A DNA stretch of 64,000 nucleotides, taken from NCBI GenBank assembly GCA_031763025.1, contig JASSKH010000031.1, positions 1,922,001-1,986,000 of the forward strand. Reading direction: 5' to 3'. The stretch is from Macrocystis pyrifera. Lineage: Eukaryota; Sar; Phaeophyceae; Laminariales; Laminariaceae. Positions 63,984 to 64,000 of the stretch are shown here, in pieces. Position 1 is the stretch's first letter; each line of letters opens with the position of its first letter. The notes beneath the pieces were generated by a model that was not told where the DNA came from, ran no database searches, and saw only the letters and a list, made by a program, of their open reading frames with translations. The translations under genes were made by a program, and so were the position numbers.

Positions 63984-64000
63984 CTCTGTTACGGGGGTCC
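63984..64000. mobile_element. Start of another TTACGGGGG-type MITE cut by the window end
   Basis: TTACGGGGGTCC is the left end of the GTCC subfamily; the remainder lies beyond the window. Confidence 0.6.

Overview
This is a repeat-packed stretch of a eukaryotic nuclear genome. Everything gene-like is split into short GC-richer exons with AG acceptors and GTGAG/GTAAG donors, separated by long introns full of microsatellites, MITEs and retroelement pieces. No bacterial operon, ribosome-binding site, CRISPR array or rRNA gene was seen. The compact exons, CAG/CAA/CAT runs, ankyrin and coiled-coil exons and many GTAC-rich stretches fit a photosynthetic stramenopile such as a brown alga. That assignment is an inference, and no sequence here proves the lineage.

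Layout. 1-0.87 kb: rotted 3' end of a LINE that ends in a poly(C) tail. 1.1-4.3 kb: large inverted repeat carrying two convergent copies of a coiled-coil gene segment. 6.5-8.9 kb (minus): a three-exon gene for a 199-residue protein with two membrane segments, the only apparently complete gene. 11.6-26.4 kb: three tandem copies of a ~2.5 kb unit. Each copy holds two minus-strand exons of a T7/mitochondrial-type RNA polymerase around its catalytic motif A. Copy 1 is split by a 4.5 kb LINE (endonuclease plus reverse transcriptase, frameshifted) and copy 2 by a 2.8 kb block of satellites. 26.9-28.5 kb: minisatellites. 28.5-30.4 kb: second inverted repeat with exon-like arms. 32.1 kb (plus): an exon resembling the N-terminal region of the same polymerase family. 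34.3-38.1 kb: LINE 3' fragments, one hit by a TTAA-flanked MITE. 38.2-39.7 kb: third inverted repeat with decayed coding arms. 40-53 kb: mostly satellites and retroelement copies. 53.9-59.3 kb (minus): the last five exons of an ankyrin-repeat gene, with one GC-AG intron. 59.3-64 kb: MITEs, a tRNA-like sequence and one possible small exon.

Four mobile families explain much of the window. (1) A C-tailed LINE and a ~500 bp non-autonomous C-tailed element share a terminal ATGAGTAC plus C-run, which suggests a SINE/LINE partnership. (2) A second LINE family has an AC-rich 3' end. (3) A MITE family has ~27 bp inverted repeats beginning TTACGGGGG in a TA context and includes two identical nested composites. 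(4) One element looks like a piggyBac-type MITE. Polymerase exons, ankyrin exons and the membrane-protein gene were assembled by eye from splice sites and matching intron phases; none was confirmed by alignment or transcripts.
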